Assembly (NCBI GenBank): GCA_942490775.1 | Contig: CALNYL010000009.1 | Location: 186,001 to 250,000 of the forward strand | Length of the DNA stretch: 64,000 bases | Direction of reading: 5' to 3' | Origin: UBA6489 sp942490775 | GTDB taxonomy: Bacteria; Patescibacteriota; Gracilibacteria; BD1-5; UBA6164 | Shown here: positions 45,573-55,998 of the stretch, piece by piece | Numbering within the stretch: position 1 is the stretch's first letter | How the letters are laid out: the number at the start of each line of letters is the position of its first letter | Notes under the pieces: model-generated | Told to the model about the DNA's origin: nothing | The model's input: the letters and a program-made list of their open reading frames with translations, nothing else | The model's database searches: none | Position numbers and translations under genes: made by a program

Positions 45573-46553
45573 ATGCATATTATTCATAATATTATCTGAG
45601 TACCTAAAATTACACAAAAAGACGAGAAAAATAATACTTCATTTTTTACTGTATCGCCTTTACCAAGAGGATATGGGGTGACCTTGTGAAATTCACTAAG
45701 AAGAGTATTACTTTCTACTATACCTTGAACAAAAGTTACATGAATTAAAGTTAAATGAGTTAGTCACGAATATTCTACAGTTCCTTGAATAAAAGATAGT
45801 GTGATAGATATGATTTTGAATTTAAAGTCGTTGGTTGTTGATAAAAAAGATTCTGGAATAGAATGGTTGAAGTTGACTAAAAATAAGGCTTGAGTTGTTA
45901 CTGCGAAAGATATACAGACTCCAGCTTGAGTTGAAATATTAAATAAAGATTTATATATAACTGAGATAGATAAAGATTGATTGGAGTTAGATATGGAAAT
46001 TAGAGTTGAGAAGAGGGTTTGATATTTGAGTATAGATGAGTTAAAAGAGGTTGAGGATGATGTTGATGTGTTGTTAGTTGATGCTAATTTCTCTCCTGTT
46101 TTAAATGTGAAATATGATGTTACTAATACTAGGATCTGAGAAACCAATAATTTAGATTCTTTAGAAATATTTGTAGTGACTAGTGGTGTTATATCACCTG
46201 TTGATGCATTAAAATTTTCTGGGAATATGCTGGTTTCGTACTTTTCTTTGTTTAATGAAGAATCTTTACAGGTTGAAGGAAACTTTATATCTGATGTAAA
46301 AGACTTAGTTACAAAGGAAAAAGAAGAGGTAAAAGAGGAGTTAGAGAAAGAAAGTTATACTCCTATTGAGATTATGTGATTATCTCCTCGTACATTAAAT
46401 GCTCTTATTAATGGAAATATTCTTTCTATAGAGCAATTAATAAAATGTACTGAGACTAAGCTTTCTTCTATAAAATGATTTGGGAAAAAGGCTATGACAG
46501 AGATAAGATTGTCACTAAGTGAAAGAGGGTTGAAGCTTTTGGGAGATGACTAG
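45573..46553 (+). CDS. rpoA: RNA polymerase subunit alpha
   Basis: Product of 326 residues. The N-terminal assembly domain has PLPRGYGVTLGNSLRRVLLS and IPGTKVTGIKVKGVSHEYS. The C-terminal domain has IEIMGLSPRTLNALINGNI and KGFGKKAMTEI with the HhH DNA/activator surface. Glycines in PRGYG..LGNSLRR are partly TGA. Confidence 0.97.
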
Positions 46554-46555
46554 AA

Positions 46556-46592
46556 TAATGTTTAACAAAGAGAAAAACTTTGTTAAACAGAG
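46556..46592 (+). terminator. hairpin between rpoA and rplQ
   Basis: TTTAACAAAG / CTTTGTTAAA around an AGAAAAA loop. There is no clean T-tract, so it may be an attenuator or processing site rather than a full stop. Confidence 0.45.
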
Positions 46593-46654
46593 TCTTCGAA
46601 AATTTTATTAAAAATGTTTTTAAAGAAAAATTTATAATTTAAAATTATTAGATA

Positions 46655-47017
46655 ATGAGACATAGAGTTAGAAAAAATCTAAAGTTTAATAGAAAAGATT
46701 TTCAACATAGAAGAGCTATGGAAAGAAATTTATTGACTAGTTTCTTTTTACATAAGTCAATAAAGACAACTGAGAAAAAAGCAAAGACTATTGTTTCTAT
46801 GATAGATAAGCTTATAAATGTAGTTAATATTAAAGATGAAATGAATGCTATAAGATTTGTTATGACTTATCTATTTACAAAAGAATCATCTTTAGAGTTG
46901 TTTAAAAATGTAGCACCAAAATATAAGTGAAAAAAGACCTCTTGATTTACTAGGATTATTCCTATAAAACATAGAGATGGTGATAATGCAAAGTTAGTAT
47001 TGCTAGAATTAGTTTAA
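46655..47017 (+). CDS. rplQ: 50S ribosomal protein L17
   Basis: Product of 120 residues: MRHRVRKNLKFNRKDFQHRR, RNLLTSFFLHKSIKTTEKKA, and a C-terminus with GFTRIIPIKHRDGDNAKLVL. The last third is open only with TGA as Gly. Confidence 0.96.
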
Positions 47018-47040
47018 TTTTTTTAAGAAGTATAGATTAT

Positions 47041-47472
47041 ATGAAAACTATAATGCCAAAACCAATAAAATGAGATGAGAGAAAATGGTATGTGATAGAT
47101 GCTGAAGGGTTGACTTTGTGAAGGTTATCTACAAAAATAGCTACCACTTTGAGATGAAAAAATAAACTAGATTTTTCTCCTCATGTAGATAATTGAGATT
47201 ATGTAGTAGTTCTTAATGCTGATAAGTTTAAGGTTACTTGAAGTAAGATGGATGATAAAATTTATTACAGACATACAGGTTATTTAGGGTGATTAAAAGA
47301 GACTCCGTTAAATAAGTTATTAGAGAAAAAACCTAATAGAGCATTAGAATTATCTGTTAATGGTATGTTACCTAAGAATAAACTTAGAAAGTCTATGATT
47401 TCTAGATTGAAGTTATTTACTTCTAGTGAACATACTTTTACTTCTCAGAAACCAGAGGAATTAAAACTATAA
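47041..47472 (+). CDS. rplM: 50S ribosomal protein L13
   Basis: Product of 143 residues: KWYVIDAEGLTLGRLSTKIA, GDYVVVLNADKFKVTGSKMD, YYRHTGYLGGLKE and NGMLPKNKLRKSMISRLKLF. Followed by rpsI, the usual pair. Confidence 0.96.
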
Positions 47473-47491
47473 TTTAATAATAATAATATTT

Positions 47492-47884
47492 ATGGCTAGC
47501 AAATATACTTATACTATTTGAAAAAAGAAAACTGCTTCAGCACAAGTTAAGTTTTTTGATTGAAAATGAGATTCTACAATAAATGACAGAAAGGTTTGAG
47601 ATTATATAACCAGACCAGATTTATTTGATGTGATTTATTCTCCTTTGAAGTTGTGTAATGTTAAGGAGGATAGTTATTTTATTGTGAAAGTAGCAGGTTC
47701 GGGAGTTAGCTCTCAGGCTTATGCTATAAGACATTGATTATCTAGAGCTTTAGCTGAGAAAGAGTGAAATTTTAGAAAGATATTAAAAGCTGCTTGACTT
47801 TTAACAAGAGATGCTAGAAAGGTTGAAAGAAAGAAACCATGAAGACATAAAGCGAGAAAAGCTATGCAATGGTCTAAGAGATAA
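47492..47884 (+). CDS. rpsI: 30S ribosomal protein S9
   Basis: Product of 130 residues: GKKKTASAQVKFFDGKG, KVAGSGVSSQAYAIRHGLSR, LLTRDARKVERKKPGRHKAR and the C-terminal QWSKR, the basic tail that reaches the P-site tRNA. Confidence 0.97.
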
Positions 47885-47952
47885 TAAAAGTAATAAGGGG
47901 GATTTTCCTTTGTTACCTAGAATTTATTTAATATAATTTTAATATAAATAGT

Positions 47953-48375
47953 ATGCCTACAATTAATCAACTTGTAAAAAGAAAGAGAAAAGATAAGGTT
48001 AGAAAAAGTAATTCTCCTGCTTTACAGGTTATAAAAAATTCAATAAAAAGATGAAAGATTGTAAAGTTGTCTAAGGGGTGTTCTATGAAGAGGGGGGTTT
48101 GTACTAAGGTTACAACAATGACTCCTAAGAAACCTAATTCGGCACTTAGAAAAGTTGCTAAGGTTAGATTGACTAATGGGTATGAGGTTAATGCTTATAT
48201 CTGATGAGAATGACATAATTTACAAGAGCACTCTGTTGTTGCGATAAGAGGTTGAAGGGTTAAGGATTTACCTTGAGTTAGATACCATATTGTTAGATGA
48301 GTTCTTGACTGTGAATGAGTAAATGATAGAAAGCAGGGTAGAAGTTTATATGGTACAAAAAGACCTAAAAAGTAA
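47953..48375 (+). CDS. rpsL: 30S ribosomal protein S12
   Basis: Product of 140 residues: MPTINQLVKRKRKDKVRKSN, then a longer spacer before KRGVCTKVTTMTPKKPNSAL as in Firmicutes-type S12. EGHNLQEHSVVAIRGGRVKD and LPGVRYHIVRGVLDC follow. The PKKPNSALRK segment carries the streptomycin-sensitive Lys. Next to rpsG, but fusA and tuf do not follow. Confidence 0.97.
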
Positions 48376-48383
48376 AGATATTG

Positions 48384-48434
48384 AATAACCCTAACTTGAA
48401 TTCTTTTCCTTATATAAGGAAAAGAGGATACAGT
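48384..48434. repeat. family A palindromic repeat
   Basis: CCCTAACTTGAATTCTTTTC, then CTTATATAAG and GAAAAGAGGATACAG, between rpsL and rpsG. A nearly perfect hairpin, TTTTCCTTATATAAGGAAAA. Confidence 0.8.
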
Positions 48435-48519
48435 TTAAAGGTTATTATTAAAAAAAGTGGAGTAAGTTAACAATTGCTGAAAAGATTCCACAATAATTTA
48501 TTATTAATTGTTATAAAAT

Positions 48520-48960
48520 ATGTCAAAATATGATAATTCTGTTATAGATAAGTTTGTGAACTATATTATGTTAGATTGAAAGAAGAGTGTTGCTAGAAGA
48601 ATAATGGATGATACTTTTAATGAGATTAAGTCTAAATGACAAAAGGATTCTAAGGCTATATTTTTTAAGGCTTTAGAGAATGTTATGCCTAAGATAGAGG
48701 TTAGACCTAAGAGGGTTTGAGGTTCTATATATCAGGTTCCTCAAGAAGTTAATCCAAAAAGAAAGTTATTTTTAGCTGCTAAATGGATTATAGGTTCAGC
48801 GAGAAGTAAAAAGGGAGCTGATTTTTATAAGTTTCTTGCTGGAGAGATTATAGAGGCTGCTAATGAAACTGGTAATGCTTTTAAGAAAAAGTTAGAGGTT
48901 TATAAGATGGCTGAAGCTAATAAAGCATTTGCTAGATTTGCAAATAAACCTAGGAAATAA
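48520..48960 (+). CDS. rpsG: 30S ribosomal protein S7
   Basis: Product of 146 residues: VIDKFVNYIMLDGKKSVARR, ALENVMPKIEVRPKRVGGSI, QVPQEVNPKRKLFLAAKWII and ANKAFARFANKPRK. The start MSKYDN is a little shorter than usual (no MPRR). Confidence 0.96.
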
Positions 48961-48965
48961 GAATA

Positions 48966-49018
48966 ATCCATTCTAAATTCCTTTCCTTTCATACGAAAGG
49001 AAGGAGGCTACAATTTTT
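48966..49018. repeat. family A palindromic repeat
   Basis: TTCTAAATTCCTTTCCTTTC, loop ATAC, GAAAGGAAGGAGGCTACAAT. It is among the best-preserved copies, between rpsG and rpmA. Confidence 0.85.
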
Positions 49019-49080
49019 GTAGTTTGATTAGAGGATGATAAAAAAGAAAAATTTAAATTTATAAATTAATTTTTGAAAAG

Positions 49081-49353
49081 ATGGCTCATAAAAAAGCTCA
49101 ATGATCTACCAGTAATGGTCGTGATTCAAATGCCAAAAGACTTGGTGTGAAAATTTTTGGATGACAAAAACTTATTGCTTGAAATATAATTATAAGGCAA
49201 AAAGGTAACAAATATTGGGCATCAGAAGGTGTTTCTCAAGGTAAAGATTTTACACTTTTTGCAACTAAGGATTGAGTGGTGAAGTTTTTTGAGAGGAGAA
49301 AAGTTAGATATGATTGAAGAGTTTATAAAAATAGGTATGTAAGTGTTGTGTAG
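49081..49353 (+). CDS. rpmA: 50S ribosomal protein L27
   Basis: Product of 90 residues: MAHKKAQGSTSNGRDSNAKR, LGVKIFGGQKLIAGNIIIRQ, KGNKYWASEGVSQGKDFTLF. The N-terminus directly starts with AHKKA, with no cleavable Firmicutes-type extension. rplU is not adjacent. Confidence 0.97.
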
Positions 49354-49359
49354 ACGACA

Positions 49360-49396
49360 CCCTAGTCCCCCTACTTATTAAGAGGGGGGGAGATGA
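49360..49396. repeat. family A-like palindrome
   Basis: CCCTAGTCCCCCTACTTATT followed by AAGAGGGGGGGAG after rpmA; may act as its terminator. Confidence 0.6.
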
Positions 49397-49457
49397 TTGG
49401 AAATATTATAGAAGAATCATTTTGAATATATAGTTTATTTGAGATGATTTTTTGTTT

Positions 49458-49533
49458 GCCATCATAACTCAGTTGGTAGAGTACTCCCATGGTAAGGGAG
49501 AAGTCATGGGTTCAAATCCCATTGATGGCTCCA
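49458..49533 (+). tRNA. tRNA-Thr (GGT)
   Basis: Acceptor GCCATCA pairs with TGATGGC; loop ATGGTAA gives GGT; CCA encoded. Confidence 0.93.
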
Positions 49534-49544
49534 AAAGTATAAAA

Positions 49545-49578
49545 AAAAGCCCTTATTTTTAAGAGCTTTTTTTAGAGG
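49545..49578 (+). terminator. terminator after tRNA-Thr
   Basis: AAAAAAAGCCCTTA / TAAGAGCTTTTTTT hairpin with T-tract. Confidence 0.85.
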
Positions 49579-49596
49579 TTGTTTTTTAAAATAATT

Positions 49597-49643
49597 TATC
49601 CTAAATTCCTTACTTTTTATACTAAAGGAAGGAGGTTATAGTA
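49597..49643. repeat. family A palindromic repeat
   Basis: TATCCTAAATTCCTTACTTT, ATAC loop, TAAAGGAAGGAGGTTATAG; a degenerate sister of the copy at 48966. Confidence 0.75.
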
Positions 49644-49660
49644 TTTGAAAATATTAATAA

Positions 49661-50938
49661 TTAATTTATTATTTTCACATATAGTAATCTAGAATTTTCT
49701 TCATTTTTTACGGTTTTTTTATTTTCTCCGTATCAAAGGAATTTATATCAGTTTCTTTCAAATCATTTTTGAGAGGGTATATTACTAGGATCTATATCTA
49801 TACACATATATCAATCTGGAAATAGTTTTTTATAATATTTTCAGGCTATAAGTATTGTTTTTGCTAGTCATTTTCATCTAAAGTGTGAATATATTCTTAT
49901 TGCACTAGTATGTATGTGTTTTTTGTTTTGGATAATTTCATCATAAATATTTTGGTCTTTTATTTCTTTTATATATGGTAACTTACATGGTCTTCCCCAC
50001 CAAATTCAAGCTAGTTCTCAAGATTTTGATAGTAGACTAAATAGATATCTGTCTTTGTCTTCGTACCATTTTTTGTATTTTTCTTTTGTGGAGAATCTTT
50101 TTTTATCTGAGGTATCTTTTTGTAGGTTTTTGTCTTTTATGTCTTGAGAGTATTCTATTAGTTTTTTTATTAGGTTTTCTGGTATTCATATATGTAGCTC
50201 TAGTCAGTTTATTTCTTTTACTAGTGTTGATTTTCCATATTCAGGTTTTTTTAGTATTTTGTCTCTAATTATTTTAGAGGCTTTTTCTATGTCTTCTGGG
50301 CATCAAATGTCTATGAAGTCTTCAGAGGTATTTATTAGTTTAAATTTATTATTTTTTATAAATAGGTTTATAATGTCTGTTATTTCATATTCGTTTCTAC
50401 TAGATAGTTTTATTTCTTGGGATAGGTTGAATATTTCTGATGAAAATTTATAGACTCATATATTGGTTAAGTTTCATATATATTTGTTGGGTTTTTCAAC
50501 TATTTCTGTTGCATATCAATTATTTTCTTTGAATACTCAGTATTTTGATGGATTTTCTATTTTTTTTACTAATGCTCAGTATTCTTTTGATTCTGATATT
50601 TTTCCTAAGTCTTTTTTTCCAAATATGGAGTCTCAATTTATTATTATTACATCATCTCAATTACTAGAGATTCACATTATTGCGGCTCAGGTTCAAGGTT
50701 TGTTTTCTTGTTTATGATAACTTATTTTTACTCATTTATAGTTATTTCATAGTTTTTGCATTATTTTTTCTTCTAGGTGTTTTACTACTATTATTATTTC
50801 ATTTACATATTTATATAGGTTTTCTAGGTTGTGTTCTATTATGCTTTTTCAGCATATTTTTATAAGTGGTTTTGGGGTGGTGTGTGTTATAGGTCTCATT
50901 CTTGTTCATTTTCAGGCTGCTAGTATTATTAGTTTCAT
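49661..50938 (-). CDS. sugar nucleotidyltransferase fused to GNAT acetyltransferase
   Basis: Product of 425 residues. The N-terminal half (1-240) is a nucleotidyltransferase: LAAGKGTRMRPITHTTPKPL at 6-25, the NTP-binding signature, then NGDSIF at the metal site and VEKPNKYIGNLTNIGVYKFS. The C-terminal half (about 265-425) looks like a GNAT acetyltransferase: IRIYSHFRGKGLAKTILIAG carries the acetyl-CoA R/Q-x-x-G-x-G/A loop, and MCIDIDPSNIPSQKGFERNG the late part. It may make and modify an NDP-sugar for surface glycans. The fusion partner differs from the LbH acetyltransferase of GlmU. Confidence 0.85.
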
Positions 50939-51076
50939 TGATTTTTATTTAGGTATTATAATTGTTTTTTATAATATGTATTTAAGAATAAACTTCAAGA
51001 TTTTATTGTAGGAATGTCGTGGAAAGTATAATACATTTTGTGCTTCGTTGGAAATATTCAATGAATAATTTTTTGG

Positions 51077-51104
51077 AAAAGTTCCAGTATACTGGAACTT
51101 TTCT
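51077..51104 (-). terminator. terminator-like hairpin upstream of SDR
   Basis: AAAAGTTCCAG / CTGGAACTTTT perfect stem with a TATA loop. A second hairpin GATGTTTC / GAAACATC lies at 51177-51195. The 285-base gap between the divergent genes holds nothing else clear. Confidence 0.7.
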
Positions 51105-51223
51105 TGATTTTTGGAGTAAAACGATTATAACAGTCTTGTATAAAACTATTGAATCTAAAACTTTTTCCTATGTAGAGATGTTTCGCTGAAACATCTTTTA
51201 AATATAATTCCTAAAAAATATTT

Positions 51224-51967
51224 ATGAACAAAATAATACTAATAACCTGAGCATCAAGTGGTATATGACAAGCAACTGCTATAGAATTAGCAAATGCTTG
51301 ATACAAGAATATCATAATCCACTATTATAAAAATCTTGAATGAATAAAACAAACGGAAAAAGATTTAAAAAAACTTTGAGCAGAGCCATTTGTAGTAAAA
51401 TGAAATATTTGAAATTATAGTGAAATAGATGATTTTATGGATGAAATTATAGAGAAATATTGAACTATAGATATTGTGATAAACAATGCGGCAGAATTAT
51501 GACCATATGATAGTTTTGAAGATATAAAAATTGAAGAACAAGAAAATTTGATGAAAGTAAATTTATTTTGACCAATTTATATTTCACAAAAAGTTGTGAA
51601 GGTATTGAAAGAGCAAAATAAAAAATGACATATTTTGTTTACTTCTTCTATTCATTGAAACCCAGATAAATGATGAGAAGAAAAATGTATTCCATATTGT
51701 ATTTCAAAAGCTTGAATAAATAATCTAGTTTGAATTTGGGCAAGGGACTTATCTCCTAATATCAGGATAAATGCAATTGCTCCATGAATTGTCGATACAC
51801 CTATATGGGATGAAGATACAGAAGAAAGTAAAAAATACTTTATTGATAGAACTCTTATAAAAAAATGGATTAAGCCAGAAGAAATTGCTTCTTGATTTTT
51901 ATTTTTAATAGAAAATGAAGCTATAACTTGAGAGATTATGTATATTAATGGAGGATTTAGACCATAG
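51224..51967 (+). CDS. short-chain dehydrogenase/reductase
   Basis: Product of 247 residues. The Rossmann motif is ITGASSGIGQATAIELA (TGxxxGIG at 7-14), followed by NNAAELGPY and the catalytic Ser in LFTSSIHG. Y-x3-K is in PYCISKAGI, and the C-terminus has INGGFRP typical of FabG-like SDRs. It uses NAD(P)H. The pattern is that of 3-oxoacyl-ACP reductase, but no fatty-acid genes are adjacent and substrate cannot be told. About 18 TGA-Gly codons. Confidence 0.9.
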
Positions 51968-52061
51968 AACCTTCTGTTTTCAAACGATCTTGAAAAAATA
52001 AATATTTTTAATAAACTCTTTATAAAGCTTTGATAGAGAGTAATCTTTAAATTTTTGTAAT

Positions 52062-52679
52062 ATGAAAAAAACTAAACAAAATATAAATTCAAAATTAATC
52101 TTAAAAGGAAATCTTCTTCTGAATATATCAATATTTTTATCTCTGGCTATTAATTTTGTTCTTATTTTTGTAGTAATATATAATCTATATATTTGATCTA
52201 TTGAACCAGAATGAATAATCAGGGGAAGATGGTTAGGTTTCTTAATAACTTTAGCCGTTCCTTTTCTCCTTTCAATCTTTCTTTCATTTTTAGGTGTAAT
52301 ATTTAATAGAAAGGATAAAGAGAGTAAAAAGATAAAAGTAAATTCTATTATTTTTATTTGAACAATATTTTTGTCTTTAGTAACAGCTCTTTATTGATCT
52401 TTTCTTGTTATACCTATATTAGTACTAAATATAGCCAAAGATAAAAAAATAATAATGCTATATTTCGCCTCTCTTATTATAGGGCTTTTATTTTTTATAA
52501 ATGAGCCACGGCATAGTTCACACTGATACTTAAAATATTTAGAATGTATGTGAGATTATGATGTTATGAATCATGGTTGTATCTTGGATTCTCAAGATTC
52601 TTTAGAAAATTGTCCTGCTTTCTTAAGGTATGATGAATGTAGTCACTTTAAGCTTAATAGACCAATTTTAAATTATTAG
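52062..52679 (+). CDS. membrane protein with Cys-rich tail, unknown
   Basis: Product of 205 residues with four hydrophobic helices (about 17-38, 53-78, 93-115, 122-140). A soluble tail (about 145-205) carries four Cys and several His (ECMGDYDVMNHGCILD, NCPAFLRYDECSHFKLN), which could bind a metal or form disulfides. It is 94 bases after the SDR gene on the same strand. No family recognised. Confidence 0.7.
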
Positions 52680-52698
52680 TATGGTAATTTGCATTTCA

Positions 52699-52959
52699 TT
52701 ATTTTATAAAATCTTCATATTTTTTTCAGTTTTCATATACAAAATCAGGTGAAATATCTGCTCAGGTAATCCAGCTTATTGTATTTCACTTTATTTTAAA
52801 CATTTTAAAAATATCTTTTTGTTTAAGTGGTCTAAACATAAGTGAATCATTTTCAAGATAAGGAGACATATCAAAAATTTTTTTAGTTCAGTTTTCAAAG
52901 GTTGTTAATATTAGGTAGTCTTTTATATAGTCTGCTTTTTTTTGATTTTCCTGATTAAT
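52699..52959 (-). CDS. DUF2442-like protein
   Basis: About 86 residues from an in-frame ATT at 52959, or 57 residues from ATG 52869. DYLILTTFENGTKKIFDMSP, SLMFRPLKQKDIFKMFKI and TISWITGADISPDFVYENGK match the DUF2442 pattern (L..FdnGekr.fD...; I.W..GaDisPd.LYe). The family's N-terminal strand lies before the first ATG, so a non-ATG start (ATT) overlapping the stop of the upstream gene seems likely. DUF2442 proteins often lie next to toxin-antitoxin-like or DUF4160 genes; function unknown. Confidence 0.75.
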
Positions 52960-55528
52960 TTATCCTTCTTATATATCATCTTCTTATAAGCTCATCTATT
53001 CATGGAATATTAAGATTTGGATTTCCTGCTATTAGCATTTCGTAGTCTTCATTTTGGTAAGCTTGTTTCATATCTGGTCTTATTATTATTTTTCCATCTT
53101 TTACATAATACCATGTTTCTGCTATGGTTGTTGGGTATTCCAAATTAGCTCAATCTCTTCATCATACATCTTTTCCAAGTATATAAAGCTTTTCTGTAAT
53201 ATTTTGAACTCTTGCAATAGTACATTTTTCAGGAGTGATTGCAAAATCAATAAGAAATACTATTATTTTTTTATAAAAATTATGCATTTCCATTCCTTTT
53301 ATCTTGCTTTTTGCATATTCAGAAATAGGAATACCAAACATTTTTTCAATTTGTATTATGGTTTTTCTTTTTTCTAAAAGAGTATTCATTGCTACTTCAT
53401 AATCTTCATTAGTCATTTTTTCTGTTTGTGGAAATTGTGATTTTAATTCCCTTCATAATACTTTTAAAGATTCCATTTCTTGAGGACTAAAGATAATTTT
53501 AGAAACTTTTTCAAAAGATGTATTTGGATTTGTTAGTATAGTTTCTAATTCCTCTAAAAATTCTTGAGGAGATTTATTTACAATACGATCTTTTGAAATT
53601 TCTCTTCCTTTGATAGTAGCTAATAAAGTTTCTACATCATTTTTAAAAGATACAGAGAGTTCTGGATATATTACAAAGTATTGTATTAGAGATTTTGAAT
53701 TTTTTATTCATTGTAGTAATTTATTAAAAGATCATGGATATTCTCTTTCTGCATAAGGACGAGTTATTCATTGTTTTAAATACTTTTCTTCTGGTTTAAG
53801 TTCAATAGATCTTTTATATTCTTTTGGAATTTTATCTTTTATTTTTCCTTTTCATAAAAAATATTGCCTAGCTTCTTCTTTCTCTTCTTCTGAAAAGTAT
53901 TTGAAATTATATCAATAATCATCGACAGCATCTTCTTTCCCACCTAAACTAGATTTAGATTTGTTAGAATTTATTCATAAAAATTCTTCAATATAAATAT
54001 TCTTTTTAGAAAGAGTGACATAATTTTTAAAGTGTGAAAATAAGTCAGGAGATTGTAATATTAAGATCTGATCATCTATAGATTCAAACATTAAATTTAG
54101 ACCTATTCTCTGAGAAATATATTTACAAAGAATATTAAAAGAGTTTTTTGGGTTATTGGAATAATTAGAAATTATATATTTCATGTTATCATCAATTTCT
54201 AATTCCCCACTAAAAGTAATTAATACTTTTACTATTTTTTCTCCATCTTCAGGTGATATTTTTATAAAAATATCATCTATATTTATTCCTTCTAGTTGTT
54301 TAGATAATTTCATTAATTGCTCTAAATCAAATTTTTGCTTCATTAGTTCAGGAATCCTAGGTATTCATAAACTATTTACTTCAATTTTTGATTTTGCTAT
54401 TTCTTGAAGATTTATTCAACTCTCTTGAACTGCTTTTAGGCTTAAGATATTATTAATTTTGCTAATAGAAAAATTATGAAAACTACTTAAAGTTAATAGA
54501 AAACTTTTCATAATTGGAACATTTTCTTTTATAAAATCAGTATTTTTTGCTCTTCATCATATTATAAATCACATAGGTCACATTAAAGTCATTCTATCAT
54601 AAAATGCTAAATACTCTATTATTATTTGCAGTTCCTGCTCAGGTAAGCTATTTAAAAATACTAATATCTTTTCATCTGATTCATTTTCTTTATCTAAATC
54701 CAAAATATTTAAAAACTCTTGTTTTGTCATTATTGGAGCTTTTTCTTGTACATTTTTTTGTTCAGTTGAGTCAATACTTGCTTCTTTTATCTTTACTTTT
54801 TCATAATCTGGATTTGCTATTCTGTAAATATTATCCTTTACATGTGTAAGTTCATGAACCATACATTCAAAAGTGAAACAATTTTTATCTAATAAATTAA
54901 ATTCCCAATGAAAGTCATAAGGTGATAATCATGCCGTATCACCTTCTTCTTTTGTGAGTTTTATATAAGGTACAATTTCTAAAATATCCTTAAATTCTGG
55001 CATAGATTTAATAGCCCTTAGATTTTCTTGAAGAACCATTGCTCAATCCAAAGAAAGTATGTCAGTAGCTCATCTTATATCAATTCCAAATTCTTTTTCT
55101 ATTCCATTTATTTTTTCTCTTACATCTTTTTGAATTCCGTCCTCATCATCATTCTTTTCCTCTTCTTCATAATTTTTATTTTGTTCTTTTCTTCTATCAT
55201 CCATAAGTTCTCTAACTTTAGAATTATCCAAGGTCTTTAAAAACTTTGCACGAGCTAAAAATCAAGATATCTCTGTATTAAAGTATTCTTTTAATATTTT
55301 CAAATCTGTTTCTGATAAGTAGTTAAGTAGATCCCTAAGATATTCTTCCCTAAGATCTTGTCTAACAACACTATTATTTTCTTTAAAACTAACAACAAGT
55401 TCTTGTAACCTATCTATCTCTTCACTTCTTTCAAGATAACTCAAAACAGCATTTCTATCTTCATCATCTTTTTCTCTATTTTGGAGATTATCTATTCCTT
55501 CATGTAATTTTTGTTCTGTTTGACTCAT
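52955..55528 (-). CDS. large protein with HELTH metallopeptidase-like motif, unknown
   Basis: Product of 857 residues starting MSQTEQKLHEGIDNLQNREK. Residues 1-125 are mostly charged helix. A domain at about 130-300 contains FECMVHELTHVKDNIYRIAN with HELTH at 225-229, an HExxH zinc-protease motif. The third ligand is not clear, though Glu/Asp residues occur in the helix ending EYLAFYDRMT. The rest (300-857) is long, mainly helical, without recognised domains or a signal peptide. The middle and end cluster with an upstream 98-residue helical protein and a downstream DUF2442 gene in one unit. It could be a cytosolic protease or effector; that is inference. Confidence 0.7.
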
Positions 55529-55533
55529 AAAAT

Positions 55534-55830
55534 TTATAAATTATCTAATATATTTTCTGTAACATTTTTACTATCTATTTTTTCCTGTTTTTCGTACATA
55601 TTTTTTTTTGCTTTCAAAATTTTTGCCTGAAAATTAATTACATCTTCCTTTGTTTTTATGTTATCTCAAATAAGCTTTCATATTTTCTCATTCTCTTTTA
55701 AGAGAAGCTTATAAATCCTCTTTTGTTCTTCAATAGTTAAATCATCTATTATGTCTTTTATTTCAAGTTTTAGTTCATCTTTTAGAAAAATAGAACTTTC
55801 TAAAAAACTAAGTATTTTCTTTCTAATCAT
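55534..55830 (-). CDS. small helical protein upstream of HELTH protein, unknown
   Basis: Product of 98 residues starting MIRKKILSFLESSIFLKDEL. Almost entirely charged helix (IIDDLTIEEQKRIYKLLLKE, FQAKILKAKKNMYEKQEKID), with two TGA-Gly. It ends 5 bases before the 857-residue gene, so is surely cotranscribed. It may form a coiled-coil partner for it. Confidence 0.7.
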
Positions 55831-55998
55831 AAATTATTTATAATTTTTATTATATTGATTATCACTTATAACATTAACATAAATATAAAACTAGGTCAAA
55901 TTTATGTATCCCCCCTTGAAAAAAAACACATTTTAAATAAACTCTTTATCAAACTTAAATTAAAGAGTTTTTTTATTTACAAAATAACAAATCCCCCT

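Noticed and set aside
55855..55998. Earlier start of alaS at 55855.
   Set aside because: The added 48 residues are unlike AlaRS, and the segment contains a hairpin-like AAACTCTTT/AAAGAGTTT region typical of an intergenic signal.
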